In this document: in pieces, positions 9,341-19,969 of the stretch
Layout of the letters: every line of letters starts with the position of its first letter
Numbering within the stretch: the stretch's first letter is position 1
Assembly: GCA_030435675.1 (NCBI GenBank)
Contig: CM059621.1
Span: 15,004,001 to 15,068,000 of the forward strand
From: Steinernema hermaphroditum
Lineage: Eukaryota; Nematoda; Chromadorea; Rhabditida; Steinernematidae
Direction of reading: 5' to 3'
Length of the DNA: 64,000 nucleotides
The notes under the pieces: model-generated
What the model was told of the DNA's origin: nothing
What the model saw: the letters and a program-made list of their open reading frames with translations, nothing else
Databases searched by the model: none
Made by a program: the position numbers and the translations under genes

Positions 9341-12300
9341 CATCGTACTCCGTCTGTCGTGGTGGTGAGCGGTCGGGTCCCTCCGTCGCTCTCATCTAGA
9401 CAGCGGGGCTAGACTCAGAAGCATTGGAACCGCAGAGTCTAGTAATGTTCCACCCCCACCCGTTTCCTCGCGTTGTGCTTGGAACACTCAATGTGCGCCG
9501 GATGTCGTCAACGCCACGCCTCGTCGAGCTGCAGAAGGAGTTGGAGAAGACCAACATCGACGTCATCGCCCTCACCGAGCACAGATGGAAGAACTTCGGC
9601 GCAATGGACCTGGAAGACTCGGATTTCTGCTTCTTCCACGCAGGACCAGAAGATAACGCAAGCACTTCGGGCACCGGATTCTTCTTGAAGAAACAACTGA
9701 AGCGCAACGTCCGACAGTTCCGCCAAGTCTCCTCGAGGATTTCTTATCTGGATCTCCAGTTCGAAGACCAAATCCTGCGCCTCTACTCTCTGTATGCGCC
9801 CGCGACGGGATCCAGAGGAATCGATGACGAAGAAGATGACGATGAAGAAGAAGATGACTACGAAGCCTTTCTGGAAGAAATCCGGGCAGAACTGCGCCAC
9901 GTTGGTATGCCGATAGGAGTCAACAGGGGTGCCAACGTTGGTGGATCGGGGGAATCCAATCGACGGATAATCCCTGTTCTGCTCGGAGACATGAACGCGA
10001 AGATGGGCCGCAGAACCGATGAAGACGAAGATGCGATTGGCAACCACGGCTACGGCGAAAGAAACCGGCGCGGACAACTTCTGGTAGACCTCTGCGAAGA
10101 TTTTCGGCTCCGGTCGGTCAACTCCTACTTCAAGAGCCGGCCTGGACGTAAATGGACATGGATCTCGCCGAACGGAAGATCGAAGAATTGTATTGACTAC
10201 ATTCTGGCTCCGAGAAACATCCAATTCCGAAGTTCAAACGTCCTGGGCTCCTACAACGCAGGCTCAGACCACCGGATTCTTCGAGCGACGATCCAATCTC
10301 CAACACCGAGGCTCTGGAGACAAGATCAGCCACCGAAGAAGAAGAAGACGTTGAATCGGGAGCTCTTCAAGATGGAAGTCGCCCTGAACCCGCCGACGAT
10401 CAACACAGAATCGCAAGAAGGATATGCCCAGCTCACCGAGTATGTCCATGAAGCCGCTGGGTTTGCCGAAGAAGATGAAGAAAAGAAGAACCGACTCAGC
10501 GCAAGAACAACCGATCTCCTGCGACAGAGGCACGTGCTTCGACGGCGACAAGTCACCACCGACGACCGGATCGCCCTCACGGAGCTCAACAAGCTGATCC
10601 GCCGTGAGGTGCGCAACGACATCCACGAACATCACCGTCGCCTGGTGGAAGAAGCCGTGACGAACCGCAAGGGACTGAGGAAGGTTCGAGGCGAAGTCGC
10701 TACCGGCAGAAGAAGGATAGTTCAGCTGCGCGACAAGGATGGGAACCTCTGCTCGACGAAGACACAGATTCACGAGGTCGTCAAGAACTTCTACGAAGAA
10801 CTATACGCCTCCAGTGTTAACGTCGAATATGAAGCCTCCGAAGAGCCAGAAGAGTGTCCAGAAATCTTACCGGGAGAAGTCGAAGAAGCGATGAGAAGAA
10901 TGAAGACTGGACGAAGCCCAGGGAGGGACAAGGTTACGGTTGAAATGCTGAAACTTGCTAAAGACAGTATTCTCGTCCCTCTGACCGGAATCCTGAACTG
11001 GTGCCTTAGAAACTGTGAGGTTCCCGAGAAGATGGCAGACGCGTCGACCATCCTACTGTTCAAGAAGGGAGACCCGATGCTGCTGAAGAACTACAGACCA
11101 ATCTCTTTGCTCTCCGCCGTGTATAAGATCCTGACCAAGGTGATTGTCACTCGGATTGAGCGGATTTTGGATGCTGAGCAGCCAGAGGAGCAAGCGGGAT
11201 TCCGAAGAAGCTATTCAACCGTGGACCACCTCCAAGCCGTGAATCTTCTGGTGGAAAAGACGCGTGAATACCGGCTACCGCTCTTCGTCGCTTTCGTCGA
11301 CTTTGAGAAGGCGTTCGACTCCGTGGAAATCAACGCTGTGTGGAACGCGATCAAACGTCAAGGAGTTCCGGCTGCGATCATCAACCTTCTGCGGAAGATC
11401 TATGATCAAGCCGCGTCCTACGTCCAAATTGGTGAAGAACGTGTGCCGATCAAGATCCAGCGAGGAGTCCGCCAGGGAGATACGATCAGCCCAAAACTCT
11501 TCACGGCGACGCTCGAAGAAATCTTCAGAGAGCTCGACTGGGAAGACTTCGGGATCAACATCAACGGCCGGAAGCTCTCGAATCTACGCTTCGCAGACGA
11601 CATCGCGCTGATCGCCAACACGGAAGAAGAGCTGCAACAGATGGTGACAGAACTCGACGAAGTGTCCCGAAGAAGCGGCCTCAAGATGAACAGGGAGAAG
11701 ACGAAGATCCTGGCAACAGAAGAAGCGTCGATTCTCGTGAACGGAGAAGAAATCGAGCAAGTTGAAGCTTTCGTCTACCTGGGACAGGAAGTCAGGCTGA
11801 GAAGAGACCACTCCAAGGAGATCAACAGAAGAATTCAAAGCGGATGGAACGTTTTCAGGAAGTACAAGGACTTTCTGACTTCCAGAAGCGTCCTGATGCG
11901 ATGGAAACGAAAACTCTTCGATCAGTGCGTCCTTCCCGCCATGCTCTACGGTTCCGAAACTTGGTCACTCACGAAATCAGCGCGGAAGAGGCTTGCGACC
12001 GCTCAGCGAAGGATGGAACGCCGAATGGTCGGAGTCCGTCTAATAGACAAGAGGACCAATGAGTGGCTCCGAGGCGTCACGAAAGTGAAGGACATCGACG
12101 AAGCGGCAAGAAGAAGGAAGTGGAACTTCGCCTGGAAGATGGCGAACGGAAGCCCGGAAAATTGGTACAACCGACTCGAAGAATGGCGCCCGCCTGTGAA
12201 GAGACCTCTCGGAAGACCTCGAACCCGATGGAGCGATGACTTAACGAAGACACTGGGCAGCAAAAGATGGAGGCACCGTGCGCGTCAAGAAGCCAGAGGA

Positions 12301-12371
12301 CGTTGGATAAATATGGGGTGCGACAACATGTAATATGTTAGATATCGCAATAAATTCGTAATTCGTAATTC
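9341..12371 (+). mobile_element. RTE-like non-LTR retrotransposon, apparently full length
   Basis: A 3.03-kb element flanked by the 13-bp direct repeat GGTCAGGAATCAC (9328-9340 and 12372-12384), inserted in gypsy pol. It has a short 5' leader, one long ORF and a 3' end of AATAAATTCGTA followed by ATTCGTA units, the short-tandem tail usual in RTE elements rather than poly-A. Both target-duplication copies are exact, which suggests a fairly recent insertion. Confidence 0.9.
9445..12333 (+). CDS. LINE endonuclease-reverse transcriptase (RTE-like)
   Basis: Open frame of 962 codons from the first ATG (9445). The N-terminal third is an APE-type endonuclease (LNVRR, TEHRW, GDMNAKMG, SDHRILRA). The central part is a reverse transcriptase with KNYRPISLL, EQAGFRRSYSTVDH, FVDFEKAFDS, GVRQGDTISP and the catalytic FADD box. 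A C-terminal segment contains LYGSETWSL and GRPRTRWSDD, common in RTE and related LINEs. It nicks genomic DNA and primes cDNA synthesis there. No stop or frameshift is seen, so it may be active or recently so. Confidence 0.92.
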   Translation: MFHPHPFPRVVLGTLNVRRMSSTPRLVELQKELEKTNIDVIALTEHRWKNFGAMDLEDSDFCFFHAGPEDNASTSGTGFFLKKQLKRNVRQFRQVSSRISYLDLQFEDQILRLYSLYAPATGSRGIDDEEDDDEEEDDYEAFLEEIRAELRHVGMPIGVNRGANVGGSGESNRRIIPVLLGDMNAKMGRRTDEDEDAIGNHGYGERNRRGQLLVDLCEDFRLRSVNSYFKSRPGRKWTWISPNGRSKNCIDYILAPRNIQFRSSNVLGSYNAGSDHRILRATIQSPTPRLWRQDQPPKKKKTLNRELFKMEVALNPPTINTESQEGYAQLTEYVHEAAGFAEEDEEKKNRLSARTTDLLRQRHVLRRRQVTTDDRIALTELNKLIRREVRNDIHEHHRRLVEEAVTNRKGLRKVRGEVATGRRRIVQLRDKDGNLCSTKTQIHEVVKNFYEELYASSVNVEYEASEEPEECPEILPGEVEEAMRRMKTGRSPGRDKVTVEMLKLAKDSILVPLTGILNWCLRNCEVPEKMADASTILLFKKGDPMLLKNYRPISLLSAVYKILTKVIVTRIERILDAEQPEEQAGFRRSYSTVDHLQAVNLLVEKTREYRLPLFVAFVDFEKAFDSVEINAVWNAIKRQGVPAAIINLLRKIYDQAASYVQIGEERVPIKIQRGVRQGDTISPKLFTATLEEIFRELDWEDFGININGRKLSNLRFADDIALIANTEEELQQMVTELDEVSRRSGLKMNREKTKILATEEASILVNGEEIEQVEAFVYLGQEVRLRRDHSKEINRRIQSGWNVFRKYKDFLTSRSVLMRWKRKLFDQCVLPAMLYGSETWSLTKSARKRLATAQRRMERRMVGVRLIDKRTNEWLRGVTKVKDIDEAARRRKWNFAWKMANGSPENWYNRLEEWRPPVKRPLGRPRTRWSDDLTKTLGSKRWRHRARQEARGRWINMGCDNM

Positions 12372-13961
12372 GGTCAGGAATCACAATGGAATAGGCTGTG
12401 CGCCCTCTCCCCGACGCATTAACAGTTTTGCGCATCAGGCACCCATCATGCCTTAGGGAGAACTTTTCAATGTTACTTGGGATAGAATTCACATCCTCTA
12501 ACTCAGCTTTTTGGTCTCCTTTCAGCAACTCAATGATTTTTTGGAGGGAAGGATCTTCCCTTTGGGCTTTCGCCATGTCAATGGGCTTGAGTACCCCCGC
12601 GGCCGTTCTGATCAACAAAATATTGAGGGGCGTGGGCTGAATTACCCAGCGCTCCTCTGAATTAGCTCTGATCTGAAGGCAACGCGGGAATTCTACAGTA
12701 TCCTGTAGCTCACCAGCTTTTGCTGAGTCCCCTTCAAAGCGAGATAGGCAGTCGGCCACCGCGTTGGCTTTGCCTTTGATGTGCCTAATTTCGAGCTCAT
12801 GGTTTTGCAGCTCCACTAGCCACCTTGCCAGACAGGCGTTCGTGTCTGCTTTTTGATGCAGATACGTCAGTGGCTTGTGGTCAGTGTAGAGAATGATCTT
12901 GCTCCGAAAGGTGTAGATCCTGAAGGAGCGCAGAGCGAAGATAATCGCGGCTAACTCAGCATGAGTGGCTGGCCATCTTCGTTCACTCGAAGAGAGCATT
13001 CTACTGCAATATGATATTGCCTTATGCTTCTTTGGGTCCCTCGGGTCTTCTTGGGCCAGCATGGCACCTTGAGCTACAAGGCTGCTGTCTACGAAGATGA
13101 CAAACGGCCTTGAGTAGTCAGGAAAAGCCAAAGCTGGTTTCGTCGTAAGCACCCCTTTTATGGTCTCCAGCGCTTCTTTCTGCTCCTCAGCCCAGGAGAA
13201 CTCAGTGTCCTTGGTGGTGAGCCTCGTTAAAGGCTCCACAACCTTGGAGAAATTTGGAACGAAGCGTCTGAAGAAGGATGCCATCCCTATGATGCGCCTC
13301 ACCTCCTTCACATTGGTGGGAGTTGGCATCTCTAGGTTCGCCTTGACATTGGCAACCGCAGGAGAATATCCATTCCCGTGAATGTGGTGCCCCAGAAATT
13401 CAACGGATCTCCGGGCGAAGAGGCATTTCTTCGGGGAGAGCTTCAAGTCAGCCTCCCGGAAGCGCTGAAAGACTCTCCTCAACGCCCGCAGGTGGTCTTG
13501 GAAGTCATGAGTCTTTGTGAACACCAAGATGTCATCCACATAGACGATGACATCCGATTCCAGACCTCCTAGTACTTTCGCCATGACTCTCCCAAAGGCT
13601 GAGGTGGCATTCTTCAACCCGAAAGGGAGGCGCTCGACTACATAGGTTTTGTTTTCCAAAATTACACCACATTTGGAAACGGAGGAGGGGTGGAGTGCAA
13701 GTTGCATGAATCCAGCATTTAAATCACAAGTGGACATGTAAACGGCACCTTGAATGGTGTTGAGTATCATGTCTAGTCTTGGTAGGGGAAATGCTGAAGG
13801 TATGGTGACCTCATTTAGTTTGCGAAAGTCAATGCATGGTCTCAAGGAGCCGTCTTTCTTTTGGACTATGACTATGTTTGAGAGCCAGGGAGTGTCTTCT
13901 TCTCTTAACACTCCAGCTTTAAGGAGGTCTGTGATGTGCTTCTCAACAGCTATCATCATCC
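12372..13961 (-). pseudogene. gypsy reverse transcriptase-RNase H fragment
   Basis: Minus-strand frame carrying the Ty3/gypsy RT (LLKAGVLREEDTPWLS, DFRKLNEVT, the YVDDILVF catalytic box, LGHHIHGNGY) followed by RNase H (ILYTDHKPLTYL). It begins abruptly at the RT start, joined to cysteine-rich copy 3, and is cut at 12372 by the LINE. No internal stop was seen, but gag, protease and the join to integrase are gone. Confidence 0.88.
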
Positions 13962-13995
13962 ATCATCACCAACAGCTTCTCAGGCTCCTTCCGCC

Positions 13996-14400
13996 ATGAA
14001 GACCACCCTCGCCTCCCTCCTGCTCCTCCTGGCCGTTTCCGTCGCCGGACAGATCAAGTTCCCTCGACGCTTCGCCTCTCTCGAGTCCGAGAAGGCTGCG
14101 CTCTCCAACGAAGACCTTCCGAAGAAGCTGTGCCCTTGTCCTCTGAGGCTGGGACTGCAACTCCCCTGCCACTGCGATGACGGACAGTCCGAAAAGGCCC
14201 CTATCGCCAACGAAGAACCCGAAAAGGACGTCACCGTGTGCCGTTGTCCTCCTGGCTTCCCTAGATGCATATGTGAAAATGGAATCCCTGTGGTTGGAAA
14301 CGCCGTCCAGGACGCTCCTACCGTCATCGAGGCGAGGTTCCCAGGTTCGAAGCATTGCTTCACCAAGCCCAACAACAAGTGCAACGGCGCTGACGTCTGA
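13996..14400 (+). CDS. secreted cysteine-rich protein, copy 3 (native promoter lost)
   Basis: Single exon, 134 codons, third member of the family. Signal peptide MKTTLASLLLLLAVSVAG and the same two-module cysteine layout; the second module has diverged (VCRCPPGFPRCIC in place of VCPCPPGFKICMC, VVGNAVQD after it). Homology to copies 1 and 2 starts only about 30 bp before the ATG, at the ATCACCAACAGC leader; upstream is gypsy pol, so TATA and octamer are absent. The coding region is intact. AATAAA follows near 14454. Expression would need a promoter supplied by the retroelement, or the gene is silent. Confidence 0.82.
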   Translation: MKTTLASLLLLLAVSVAGQIKFPRRFASLESEKAALSNEDLPKKLCPCPLRLGLQLPCHCDDGQSEKAPIANEEPEKDVTVCRCPPGFPRCICENGIPVVGNAVQDAPTVIEARFPGSKHCFTKPNNKCNGADV

Positions 14401-14792
14401 AGGGCCTCGAAGGTCATTTCTCTCCCAGTAATGGCTGTATGTTTTGCTAAGAATAAATGTATGAGCAAAGAGGTACGCAAAGATTTTGGTTCCATCGGGA
14501 GATATTTTTGTGTTTCCCTTGTGCAATACGACAAAGGAACCGACGCAAAGTTATACAATATCAAATATATGGCTTTAAATTCCTTGCCCTAAATGCTTGA
14601 AATTGGGTTTTCCGAAAGAAAGGGTTCCCGAAGGCTTCTTGGAAGTCGTAATGAAATGTAATTTTGTGACTCGGTTTGGTTTTGGTTCAAGACCGAAAAT
14701 CATTTGGTCAGATATGTTATTCACACCCAGCTTAGTTCGCACATTCGTCTCATAAATAGCAGCACGCCTACCTTTGTGCACCACAATCTGAC
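14401..14792. other. intergenic, 3' UTR and promoter DNA
   Basis: Carries the 3' UTR of cysteine-rich copy 3 (AATAAA near 14454), then unrelated AT-rich DNA and a TATA-like CATAAATAG at 14751 belonging to the next gene. No ORF of note. Confidence 0.45.
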
Positions 14793-15704
14793 ATGGTGCA
14801 AGAAGGTGTTCCCGCCAAGCGCTCTCGACCTAACAACGACGTTCATGCCGAAGCTGGCGCAACCTTCAGTCTTCACATCAACGTCCGCTCTGACCCTCCT
14901 GTTTACTACTTCACCGATGGATCTGAGAATCGAGCTGACCTCCCTGCGGGTCAGGAAAGCCAGCTGCAAACGCTACTGATATCGGAAGAGGAGTGGAAGA
15001 AGGAGGCGACTTTTCTGCTTGATCTCCTGGATGCCTCCAAGAAGTACGAATTCGAGAGGCTAGAGCTGAAGGGCATCGTGAAGGAGCTCAAATCTGTGTT
15101 CCCTCCTTGCGTCTCCACCGATTTCCGTGAGATCAATCTGAAGGACGTAACCGTCGAAGAAGAGTCGGAAGACTTCTTCCGTAGCTTGGTAATTTCTAAG
15201 AAGCTCAAGAAGCTAATCATGCACGACTTGACCCACGACTGCGATCTCATCATGAAGCGCTTCTACTGGAAGACGAACCAATGGGAATCGTTCGTTTGGG
15301 TCGACCAGGAGCCATCCGATAGTGACCAAATCTATGAATTCGGCCCAGGTGAAATTATTAGTTTCATCGAAACGTGGAAAGACCAAGAGGATCCGATCAT
15401 GAAGTACTTCGAAATCGGTAATTACGCCGATTCCATATACTACGACCTCAGAGACGAGTTATGTGAATGGTACGGAGGCAAAGATGACGATGAGTTGGAG
15501 TGGATAGTCCCACATTCAAACGGAAAACTTGCAGCACACGTGACCTTAGGATCCGAATGCGAATCCTTCGTCATGGAAGTGAAGGAGATGGATGACGTCG
15601 CGGAGATCCCCGATAGAAACTTGGAAAGGATGAGCAAGCGCGACCTGATCGACACTGTTAAAGAACTCCAAAAGCGACTGAAAGCTGCTCAGCGTTCCCT
15701 TTAA
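14793..15704 (+). CDS. uncharacterised 303-aa acidic protein
   Basis: One uninterrupted frame with a TATA-like element about 40 bp upstream of the ATG. There is no signal peptide or membrane segment. The protein is rich in Asp, Glu and Lys, has aromatic-rich segments (WKTNQWESFVWVDQ) in the middle, and ends in a short amphipathic helix likely to coil (SKRDLIDTVKELQKRLKAA). Single-exon architecture next to a mobile-element cluster fits a lineage-specific or expanded family, such as F-box-associated-type nematode proteins, but I see no diagnostic motif. Confidence 0.75.
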   Translation: MVQEGVPAKRSRPNNDVHAEAGATFSLHINVRSDPPVYYFTDGSENRADLPAGQESQLQTLLISEEEWKKEATFLLDLLDASKKYEFERLELKGIVKELKSVFPPCVSTDFREINLKDVTVEEESEDFFRSLVISKKLKKLIMHDLTHDCDLIMKRFYWKTNQWESFVWVDQEPSDSDQIYEFGPGEIISFIETWKDQEDPIMKYFEIGNYADSIYYDLRDELCEWYGGKDDDELEWIVPHSNGKLAAHVTLGSECESFVMEVKEMDDVAEIPDRNLERMSKRDLIDTVKELQKRLKAAQRSL

Positions 15705-17082
15705 TATCATCGGTCTGGTTGTGGTGCTGTTTACTTTTGTTATTTTATGGATGATCATAAAGAAGCAATACGAAAACGATTGTATTTGAGTTCAGGTGCA
15801 CAGCCAAAAAGTGTTGAGTCTTCATCTTTAATCTTCATCTTCATCTTATTCTTTAAAACATTTAAAACTGATTTTTGATTGCACATTGAGTACAATATTC
15901 AGTGATATTCCATATTCCGTACAGTTTACTGGTTGGCGCAAACGCTCATTTTTGTAATCCAAATTCATTATAGTCATTATGAAAAAAGAAAGAGAGTCAT
16001 TATAGTCGGTGTGATGCGGGTTTGATACAGGGAGCAAACGGCCAGTCCTTTACTGGAGACTCACACGAATATGCAATGGGGGTGCTTAGACTGTGTACCA
16101 CAGGGAATATCTGATCTTGTCCCGAACAATAATTTTTGAAACGTCTTTGGTCTTACAAGGCGTTTCGAACCGACAAGTGAAGTCCAGAAACTCGCACCAT
16201 CCGATCGAACTCATCTTTCTTAAATAAACTTAGATCCTAATTTTAAAAATTTATTAATTTTTGGAGTGATAAGACTTTTATACGTTTATCCCTTGTACTT
16301 TTGATGAGAATACCGCTCGTATGAAGATCACCGATAAGCGTACGATACATATTCCACTGCGATTGTTGAAATCGAGTGGTGGTGCGGGATTGGATTTGAA
16401 GCGACTCTCTGATGGTGGTTGAATATTATATGGTAACATGGACGATATGATGGTCGACAACATAATGGCGTTTCATTATTCTAGAGTTACCATCGGTATA
16501 ATCAAGCATTAGGATGGGGATGGAAGTTACGAGAATAGGAGACGATCAAAACGAAACTTTTATACGGAAACACGCCATTCTCATCCTGGGCAGATTCGCA
16601 GAGATCATCGAAAGACTGGCAGATCTCTTGGCTGATGATAGGTTTCATCATGTGAAGATCGCTGTTTGGAATCGTTACGAATCTTCCTACCTGAACTGCT
16701 TTCTGTTAGCTCTAGATTTTGTGAAATCGTTGTTTGGTGAGCCTTCCCATGCTTACTGTGCCTTCACCGCCTCCTTTCTTAGCTCTATTGAATTTGTTGT
16801 TACTCTTGCGATTTTTGTTCAATACACTCGTTGCTTTTGCATCGCGAGAATTCAGTTTGGTGGGCGATACTCGAGGGGTGTTCGGCAAAAGCGGTGTGGT
16901 TCACCATGCCGACCAACGTACACTGCTCGTTTGATCAAAAATGGATTCGTTCAAAAATCAAAAGTTCACGTATGACTGGAATATGATCGATCATTGTTGG
17001 TTACTTTCGAATTGCACTTTTAATAAATATAAACCCGGCTGCGCGCGAATTCGCGCCCTCCAGGTACTAAAAGCCAATTAGA
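15705..17082 (+). other. mostly gene-free; one weak ORF at 16514-16975
   Basis: AT-rich intergenic DNA. The only notable frame is 153 codons (16514-16975) with a charged N-terminal half and hydrophobic segments in the second half; it lacks splice signals, a promoter-like motif and family resemblance, so it is noted but not called. An AATAAA-like TAATAAATATAAA follows at about 17021. Confidence 0.3.
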
Positions 17083-17256
17083 AGCTCATGCAAATGGCTG
17101 AAGTTGGGGCCAAAAAACAGTAGCCCTGCGGGCGGCACGATTGGTGCTCATGCAAAGGGCTGAATTTGGGGCCAAAAAACTGTAGCCCTGCGGGCGGCAA
17201 GACACCATAGCCCTGCGGGCGGCAAGATTGGTGCTCATGCAAATGACTGAAGTTGT
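17083..17256. repeat. short tandem repeat, period about 60 bp
   Basis: Nearly three units share GCTCATGCAAA, then TTGGGGCCAAAAAAC and AGCCCTGCGGGCGGCA; the last units are partial and rearranged. Each first block contains ATGCAAA, the octamer-like word also seen before the cysteine-rich genes. A (CA)n stretch follows near 17482. Confidence 0.75.
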
Positions 17257-17572
17257 CCAAAAATCTGCAAAGCTAAAAAATACGCTAAAAACGGCACAAA
17301 AACTGTAAAGAAACGCAAAGCCTTGCGTCCCCAGAGATATGGTGGAAGTATAGCGCTACCATCACAACTGCTTGTGTGGATCATTGCGAACGTGCTTCGT
17401 TTGTAAGCGGGCGGTGCCGGGTTCGGTTCCCCTCGGGGTCCTTATTTTGTGTGGGTGTTTTCCCCGTGCTCACGGAAAAACACACACACACACACAAACA
17501 GACCAACGGACCCGTCGGTTCTCCATTTATATATAGGGGATAACACGTAACATTTACTTCAACGCAACTGAC

Positions 17573-19832
17573 TCAATTATCCATAATGGCCGCTTTCTTG
17601 CACACATATCCACGCATCTCGTAGTCGCAGTCGACGTTGTCCCACTCCTCGTACCAATGCTCCTCTCCGAGCCAGACGCTGTCGTCAGAAAGAAGCTATA
17701 ATCTCTTGTCTTAACCACTACTACAAAAACGACGTTTACCATAACGCAGTTCTGACGCCCCTTGTGGTCCGGCTGATCGTGAGCCCAGTGGGTGTAGTCC
17801 ATCGGGGTTCCGTCGGTCCAGTTGAAATTATAGTTATGCTCAGGGGTATAGGCGCCAATCCAGGTCTGGTGGTAGTTGGCCATGGTCATGTGTGCGGTGG
17901 AGATGTCGGCGACGAAGGCGTTCTCGTCTTCGCTGTGGATCGAAGTCAAGTGGGCGCCTTGTGCGAGACAGTTCGACTCGGCGTCCCAGAACTTGCTGCC
18001 GTGGTAGACCTTGTAACACGACTGGGTCTTCTCGAAGTAGCTCCATGTGGACGGGCAATAGGGGTGGCACTTCTTCTGGACGCAAGGTGCAGGAGTGGGG
18101 CAAGACAGTGCTGGAAATGTTTTTTTTTAATTGTAAGAATTTGGATTTTTGTCCTCTTTTCCTTCTTCTTTACATGCATGTCATTACATTTGCGTTATTA
18201 TTTTTAATGTTTTATGGCATTTTGCTTTTAAAGTTTCTTTACTTCCTTACAATTTTTGCCGGCCCGTATTCTACGCTTAGTGTTGTCATTCTTAAAGCTT
18301 TTTATTCTCGATCGTCAATAGTAAAAAAATGGACCCGTCTGATCATCATGTTCTGTTAATTGCAGCGTTTTCATTTGGTTAAGTACTAATGATACGACAG
18401 TAATGACGACATTAGAGGAACTCACATATAATAAGATAAAGATAAAGAGGTCCAAAATTGGACCAAAAACCTTTTTTTTTACTTGCAACCTTGACTTTTG
18501 ACTTTTTGACTTTGACTGTATTCTACGAATCCGGATGTTGGTCACAAGATGGGCCGACCTAATCATGTGCCAATAGTGAATACCTTTTACTGAAATATAT
18601 GTAAAGAAACAATCGTCGCTAGAGTGACTCGTTTTCAACTTAAAAACCGAATATTTTAATGCTTTTTCGCATAGTATTGCACAATATTGCTTTTTTAATG
18701 TTTTTTTAACGCCTTATGGTATACAGATTTTGAAATTCTCTCTGAAACAAATTACGGGACTCTCGCTCACGACGGAATTTTTGTGTGCGTTGCCTGGCAT
18801 AGTATTGCTTTGTATTTCATAGCATCACGTTTGTATTTTCAAAGTATAAAGATTTTATGGCATAAAGATTCTTTCTCCGTTGCATGCATAACATTACATT
18901 AGTGTTATTATTTTTTAAACCTTAATGGCATACAGATTTTGAAAGCGCAAGGCCGTATGCTTCCAAGTTCCCTACAACAGACCAAAATAAGGAGTTCTGT
19001 CTTCCTTTAGTGCCACTATTTTAAACAGGACATATTGGTCTTTCTTTGCTGTGTCTGATCCACCCTTTTCCACTCAGTACAGTCGAAAGCGTTTAAAATG
19101 AAAGAGGTAATAATAATATTTCTTGCCTCTAGATCCGTAATGTTTGAGGAAGGAGCCTATGCCCTGGAAGCACAGTATCCCTGGACTAGCCATTCGAAAT
19201 GTTTAAACCATGAGTCAAATTTTCGTGATTACATCAGTAAGGATTCACTCGAATCATGCACGCCATACTAGAACCCAACCCGTACGAACACCTTACTTGG
19301 ACAAGTCGGCGGCGGAGGGCACGTGGCCGGGTGCTGGACAGGACTCTCGCACACGAAGGGCGCTTTGGCGAAACAGTTGAACGCCTGCCAGAGTCCCGAG
19401 GCCTGGTCAACCATCACACAGTCGTAGCCGCCACCACTCTGCGGCTGCCCAGCAGCCCAGTTAGAGTAGGAGAACCCGTTGCCATCGGTCCATTCCCAAG
19501 TGCCTCTGGTGGCGAGGTCGTTGCCGCCGACCCAGAACTGATTCGAGTTCTTGTTCTTGAAAATTGCATTCGCTTGCTCTAAACCACAAATGTTTCCGAG
19601 CTGTGTATTCCACTTGGCTACCGGTGATTTTGTTGTTTTCGTATCCGTCGAGAATGGAGACGAGATTTCCACCCAAGTCGAGGCACGTCACCTGGGCCTG
19701 ATTGAATTCTTGCTGATTCGACAGGAACTGGTAGCACTTCGATCCATCCGTGGATGGAATAGCCCCACGAGGGCATGAGCCCTGTGCGTAGGTGATGGCC
19801 ACAAGGACGATTAGCGAGGGAACCAACTTCAT
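17573..19832 (-). CDS. secreted protein with two C-type lectin domains
   Basis: Four minus-strand exons: 19622-19832, 19297-19578, 17740-18110 and 17573-17695, with introns of 43, 1186 and 44 bp, summing to 328 aa. A signal peptide (MKLVPSLIVLVAITYAQG) leads CTLD1 (about 20-155), a Pro/Thr/Cys linker (ATCPPPPTCP) and CTLD2 (about 175-322). CTLD1 has the degenerate sugar-site triplet QPQ. CTLD2 has QPD and a WDN-type motif, the galactose-class signature, so Ca-dependent sugar binding is plausible there only. The 1.2-kb intron falls between the two domains, and phase across it is exact, which supports one gene rather than two. Nematode lectins of this type are often gut-secreted and pathogen-induced. 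Confidence 0.88.
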
Positions 19833-19919
19833 TCTGGAAAAGCGGCGTCTACGTCTACAGAAACCTAAGAATGAATAAAAAGGGGCAATGTGAACTAGAA
19901 GATACGTTTATGGCCAAAG

Positions 19920-19969
19920 TGATAAGTCCGCTTTATGGAAGCACTTATGTCGTTGCATGTGGTGATAAG
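19920..19969. promoter_or_regulatory. paired GATA sites upstream of the lectin
   Basis: TGATAAG occurs at 19920-19926 and again at 19963-19969, about 90 and 130 bp upstream of the lectin start. This is the extended WGATAR core bound by intestinal GATA factors (ELT-2 class) in nematodes. Confidence 0.55.

Larger units (their letters stand above)
6480..13961 (-). mobile_element. truncated Ty3/gypsy LTR retrotransposon, minus strand, interrupted by a LINE
   Basis: Reverse transcriptase, RNase H and integrase segments read on the minus strand in gypsy order, interrupted by a LINE at 9341-12371. The 5' part (gag, protease, 5' LTR) is absent: pol stops at 13961, fused directly to the 5' UTR of cysteine-rich copy 3. 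The distal edge at about 6480 begins TGTTG, as an LTR end would, exactly where copy 2 homology stops. No second LTR is present, so LTR limits cannot be confirmed. Confidence 0.8.

Noticed and set aside
16514..16975. 153-codon ORF as a gene
   Set aside because: It has hydrophobic segments, but no promoter, splice sites or family; kept only as a note in the gap description.
17330..17445. Possible tRNA or SINE with GGGTTCGGTTCCC
   Set aside because: A B-box-like word is present, but no cloverleaf stems or clear A box could be folded, and no second copy was seen.
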